Shown: piece by piece, positions 32,240 to 34,190 of the stretch
Layout of the letters: every line of letters begins with the position of its first letter
How positions within the stretch are numbered: position 1 is the stretch's first letter
Source: Terriglobales bacterium
GTDB lineage: Bacteria > Acidobacteriota > Terriglobia > Terriglobales > Acidobacteriaceae
NCBI GenBank assembly: GCA_035454605.1
Contig: DATIGQ010000144.1
Span: 1-34,190 of the forward strand
Direction: 5' to 3'
Length of the DNA: 34,190 nucleotides
Translations under genes and position numbers: made by a program
Notes under the pieces: generated by a model
Databases searched by the model: none
What the model was told of the DNA's origin: nothing
What the model saw: the letters and a program-made list of their open reading frames with translations, nothing else

Positions 32240-33936
32240 ACGTGGGCTTGCAGATCGCAGAACGGCTGCGCATACGCGAGAACCAGATTTTTCTAGCCCT
32301 GACGCTTCTGGTAGGTGTGATCGCCGGCCTGGCCGCTGTGCTCTTCACGCTTGCCATCGAGGCTACCCGCCACACGCTCTTCGGGATGAATCCCGGCGTG
32401 ATGCGCACCATCCTAGTGCCGACAGTGGTGAGCCTGGTGAGCGGCTTCCTGTTGGCGAAATACTTTTCAGACGCGCGCGGCAGCGGTATTCCGCAGACCG
32501 AGGCGGCGTACCACTTGAACCAGGGAGAAATCCCGTCCAAGACGGTCTGGGGAAAGTTCCTCACCGGCGTACTTTGCGTGGGATCCGGCCACTCGATGGG
32601 GCGGGAGGGGCCGTCGGTGCAGATCGGGGCGGGAATCGCGTCGGTGGTGGGCCGGTGGCTGGGCCTTTCGCGCCGGCGCGTTCAGGAACTGGTCCCGGTC
32701 GGGGCGGCTGCGGCCCTCTCTGCCGCGTTTAACACCCCTCTGGCGGCGGTGCTGTTCGCGCTCGAGGAAATCATCGGGGACATGAATGCCGCGGTCATCG
32801 GCTCGACCGTTCTGGCCTCGGTCTCGGCGGTGATTGTCGAGCGGTCCATCCTGGGCAACGAGGCCCTCTTCCGGGTCCCGCAGTACCACCTGGTGCATCC
32901 GGCGGAATTGCTTGCTTACGCGGTGCTGGGGGTAGCGGGAGGGATCACGTCGCTGGTGTTTTGCAAAGGACTGCTTCGCTTACGCGCCTTCTTCCAGTCT
33001 CTGCCGCGCTCCACGCGCGTCCTTCAACCTGCCATGGGAGGCTTGGCGATCGGCATCCTGCTGGTCTTCTCGCCGCAGGTCATGGGAGTGGGCTATGAGT
33101 ACGTCGATCAAGCGCTCAACGGCAGCCTTCCGCTGAAGATGCTGCTGCTGTTATGCGCGCTCAAGCTGGTGGCGACCATCGTCTCGTATGCGTCCGGGAA
33201 CGCGGGTGGCATCTTTGCGCCCAGCCTGTATCTGGGCGCCATGCTCGGCGGAGCCGTAGGTGTGCTGGTCAACCGCGTGGCACCGTTCCCCACCGGCGAC
33301 GTCGGCGCCTATGCTCTGGTGGGCATGGGCGCGCTGTTTGCGGGAATCATCCGCGCGCCCATGACCTCAGTGCTGATGATCTTTGAGCTTACCCAGGACT
33401 ACCAGATCGTGATCGCGCTGATGGTGGCGAACATGATCAGCTTCCTGATCTCGCGAAAATACCAGCCCAAGCCGATTTACCATGCGCTGCTCGAACAGGA
33501 CGGCGTCCACCTGCCCGGTCCTGAGACCAGACTGTCGGTCGGGACATGGCGCGCCAAGGACCTGATGACTCGTGAATTTACCGTCGTATCCGCGGATGCC
33601 ACGGTGCAGCAGGCCTGGGAGATCGCTCAGAAGAATCGAGCGGAGTGCTTTCTGGTGGGAGAGGACGGCCGCGTTCATGGCTTGCTGCTGCGGAGCGAAG
33701 TGGAAAAGGCGGTGCACGCCGGCCAAGGTCAAAGGCCGGTCACGTTCTTCCTGCTGCAGGAATGGCAACAGGCCTTTCCCGACTATCCTCTGGAACTGAC
33801 GCTCGAGACCTTCAGCAAGACTCCGGGACTGCTGCCGGTAGTAAGCCGGACGGATGCCTCGAAGGTGGAAGGCATCATCACGCGGGACAGTTGGCTGAAG
33901 CTCCTGGGCCAACCTCATCGATCCGCGGGACCGTAG
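32236..33936 (+). CDS. ClC-family chloride channel/antiporter with CBS pair
   Basis: A 566-residue membrane protein of the ClC family with about ten or more hydrophobic helices. Anion-selectivity motifs are intact: GSGIP (82-86), GREGP (122-126, gating Glu124), GIFAP (325-329) and the pore tyrosine Tyr415 in KPIYHALL. The FALEEI segment retains Glu178 at the place of the internal proton-transfer glutamate of the E. coli exchanger, so a Cl-/H+ antiporter is more likely than a channel (inference). After the membrane part, residues ~445-560 form a cytoplasmic CBS pair (AKDLMTREFTVVSADATVQQAW, then PGLLPVVSRTDASKVEGIITRD). It overlaps the TPR gene by 4 bases. Confidence 0.93.
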   Translation: MNVGLQIAERLRIRENQIFLALTLLVGVIAGLAAVLFTLAIEATRHTLFGMNPGVMRTILVPTVVSLVSGFLLAKYFSDARGSGIPQTEAAYHLNQGEIPSKTVWGKFLTGVLCVGSGHSMGREGPSVQIGAGIASVVGRWLGLSRRRVQELVPVGAAAALSAAFNTPLAAVLFALEEIIGDMNAAVIGSTVLASVSAVIVERSILGNEALFRVPQYHLVHPAELLAYAVLGVAGGITSLVFCKGLLRLRAFFQSLPRSTRVLQPAMGGLAIGILLVFSPQVMGVGYEYVDQALNGSLPLKMLLLLCALKLVATIVSYASGNAGGIFAPSLYLGAMLGGAVGVLVNRVAPFPTGDVGAYALVGMGALFAGIIRAPMTSVLMIFELTQDYQIVIALMVANMISFLISRKYQPKPIYHALLEQDGVHLPGPETRLSVGTWRAKDLMTREFTVVSADATVQQAWEIAQKNRAECFLVGEDGRVHGLLLRSEVEKAVHAGQGQRPVTFFLLQEWQQAFPDYPLELTLETFSKTPGLLPVVSRTDASKVEGIITRDSWLKLLGQPHRSAGP

Positions 33937-33960
33937 CGTAATTCAGCGCGGACAACACGT

Positions 33961-34035
33961 GCCGTAGGGGATAGGGCTGCGGTAAGAACGGTCGCGGGGC
34001 GAATCAACGTAGAAATAGGGTTCAAGCTCCACTAG
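33961..34035 (+). pseudogene. Relic of a TonB C-terminus
   Basis: At 34000-34035 one frame reads RINVEIGFKLH-stop, against RINVEVDFKLY-stop at the end of the intact TonB gene (30960-30995). Eight of eleven residues are identical and the stops align; at DNA level about 26 of 36 bases match. Upstream, a 'taagaacgg...tcgcgg' stretch aligns with the same TonB region if a few bases are deleted, and further upstream the similarity fades. No start or TonB helix remains. It looks like the decayed 3' end of a second tonB gene just after the ClC gene. Confidence 0.5.
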
Positions 34036-34060
34036 AGCTTTTTCCTCGAGGGGAAGCAAT

Positions 34061-34178
34061 CTGAAGCTCACGGTCGCCCGCGATTTCCTGGAGGATGTCC
34101 TTGAGGTGTCCCCAGGGGGGGGGGTATAAGCTTGTCCTGGAAGTCTCCTCCCGGGCCCCGCAAGAGCTGTTCTTCTGA
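34061..34178 (+). pseudogene. Coding-like fragment broken at a G10 tract
   Basis: From 34061 the frame reads LKLTVARDFLEDVLEVSP with strong G/C at third positions, then enters a run of ten G (34115-34124) and stops at TAA (34127). With nine G the frame would continue YKLVLEVSSRAPQELFF to a TGA at 34176-34178, which overlaps an ATG at 34178 (TGATG) that could begin the next gene. No ATG, GTG or TTG start precedes 34061 in frame; GAGGGG lies 7 bases before the CTG at 34061. It could be a phase-variable or decayed gene, or a homopolymer sequencing error. I recognise no family. Confidence 0.4.
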
Positions 34179-34190
34179 TGAAGCGCGCAG

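Noticed and set aside
33943-34188. Minus-strand open frame of 81 codons reaching the window edge
   Set aside because: It would read ...LEEKALVELEPYFYVDSPRDRSYRSP..., which looks protein-like, but it is antisense to the TonB relic, has mixed codon bias and no recognisable family. A second minus frame with KDILQEIAGDREL faintly recalls RsmI, too short to support.

Overview
The window is about 34 kb of GC-rich bacterial chromosome, densely packed with genes on both strands. It has no phage, plasmid, IS, CRISPR, tRNA or rRNA signature. Gene content and style point to an Acidobacteriota lineage (Terriglobia/Koribacter-like). The clues are a TonB protein with a cytoplasmic N-terminus ending in PPLxLTSxPVxV before its membrane helix, a DUF1326 protein, HemQ-type coproheme decarboxylase beside early haem genes, an ECF sigma factor with a small zinc anti-sigma, and intergenic REP-like elements. 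This assignment rests on recall of such genomes, not on a search.

Layout. 1-2773: 3' end of enolase, gpmI and a D-2-hydroxyacid dehydrogenase (glycolysis and redox). 2774-3267: a repeat-bearing gap and a small unknown protein. 3309-7130: ccsA/hemX-like, hemA, hemC and hemD, each overlapping the next by 4 nt or less. 7135-8907: nth and hemQ, divergent from a palindromic -10 box. 8912-10259: a CsaA-like tRNA-binding protein, a 75-residue unknown and a DedA membrane protein. 10428-14004: an SDR oxidoreductase, divergent myo-inositol-phosphate synthase, a DHFR/RibD-like protein and DUF1697. 14016-18604: a Tat-exported class V PLP enzyme, an M48 metalloprotease with a strong terminator, a GAF-GAF-degenerate GGDEF sensor and a CBS-pair protein. 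18782-20109: anti-sigma and sigma factors, then a CuA-type cupredoxin. 20247-23567: a GAF-like protein of unknown role and a soluble lytic transglycosylase. 23611-29573 (minus strand): DUF1326, glutamate dehydrogenase, a HypA-like protein, lspA and ileS. 29766-33936: TonB, a TPR membrane protein and a ClC channel. 33937-34190: decayed-looking sequence with a TonB C-terminal relic and a G10 tract that breaks a reading frame.

Functional themes. Haem supply is the clearest: hemA/C/D make uroporphyrinogen III from glutamyl-tRNA, and HemQ indicates the coproporphyrin branch. The cell envelope is represented by lspA, lytic transglycosylase, M48 protease, DedA, TonB and the Tat-exported PLP enzyme. 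Signalling is represented by the ECF pair, the GAF/GGDEF sensor and CBS domains.

I did not find a convincing new multi-gene defence or mobile system. The most interesting items are local: a triplicated TonB N-terminal motif, a TonB relic next to a frame-breaking G tract, a GGDEF domain with a lost catalytic motif but a retained I-site, a HypA-like protein without its nickel-binding His2, an orphan CuA protein beside an ECF locus, and paired REP-like elements with long inserts. No gene-free stretch exceeds 300 bases.
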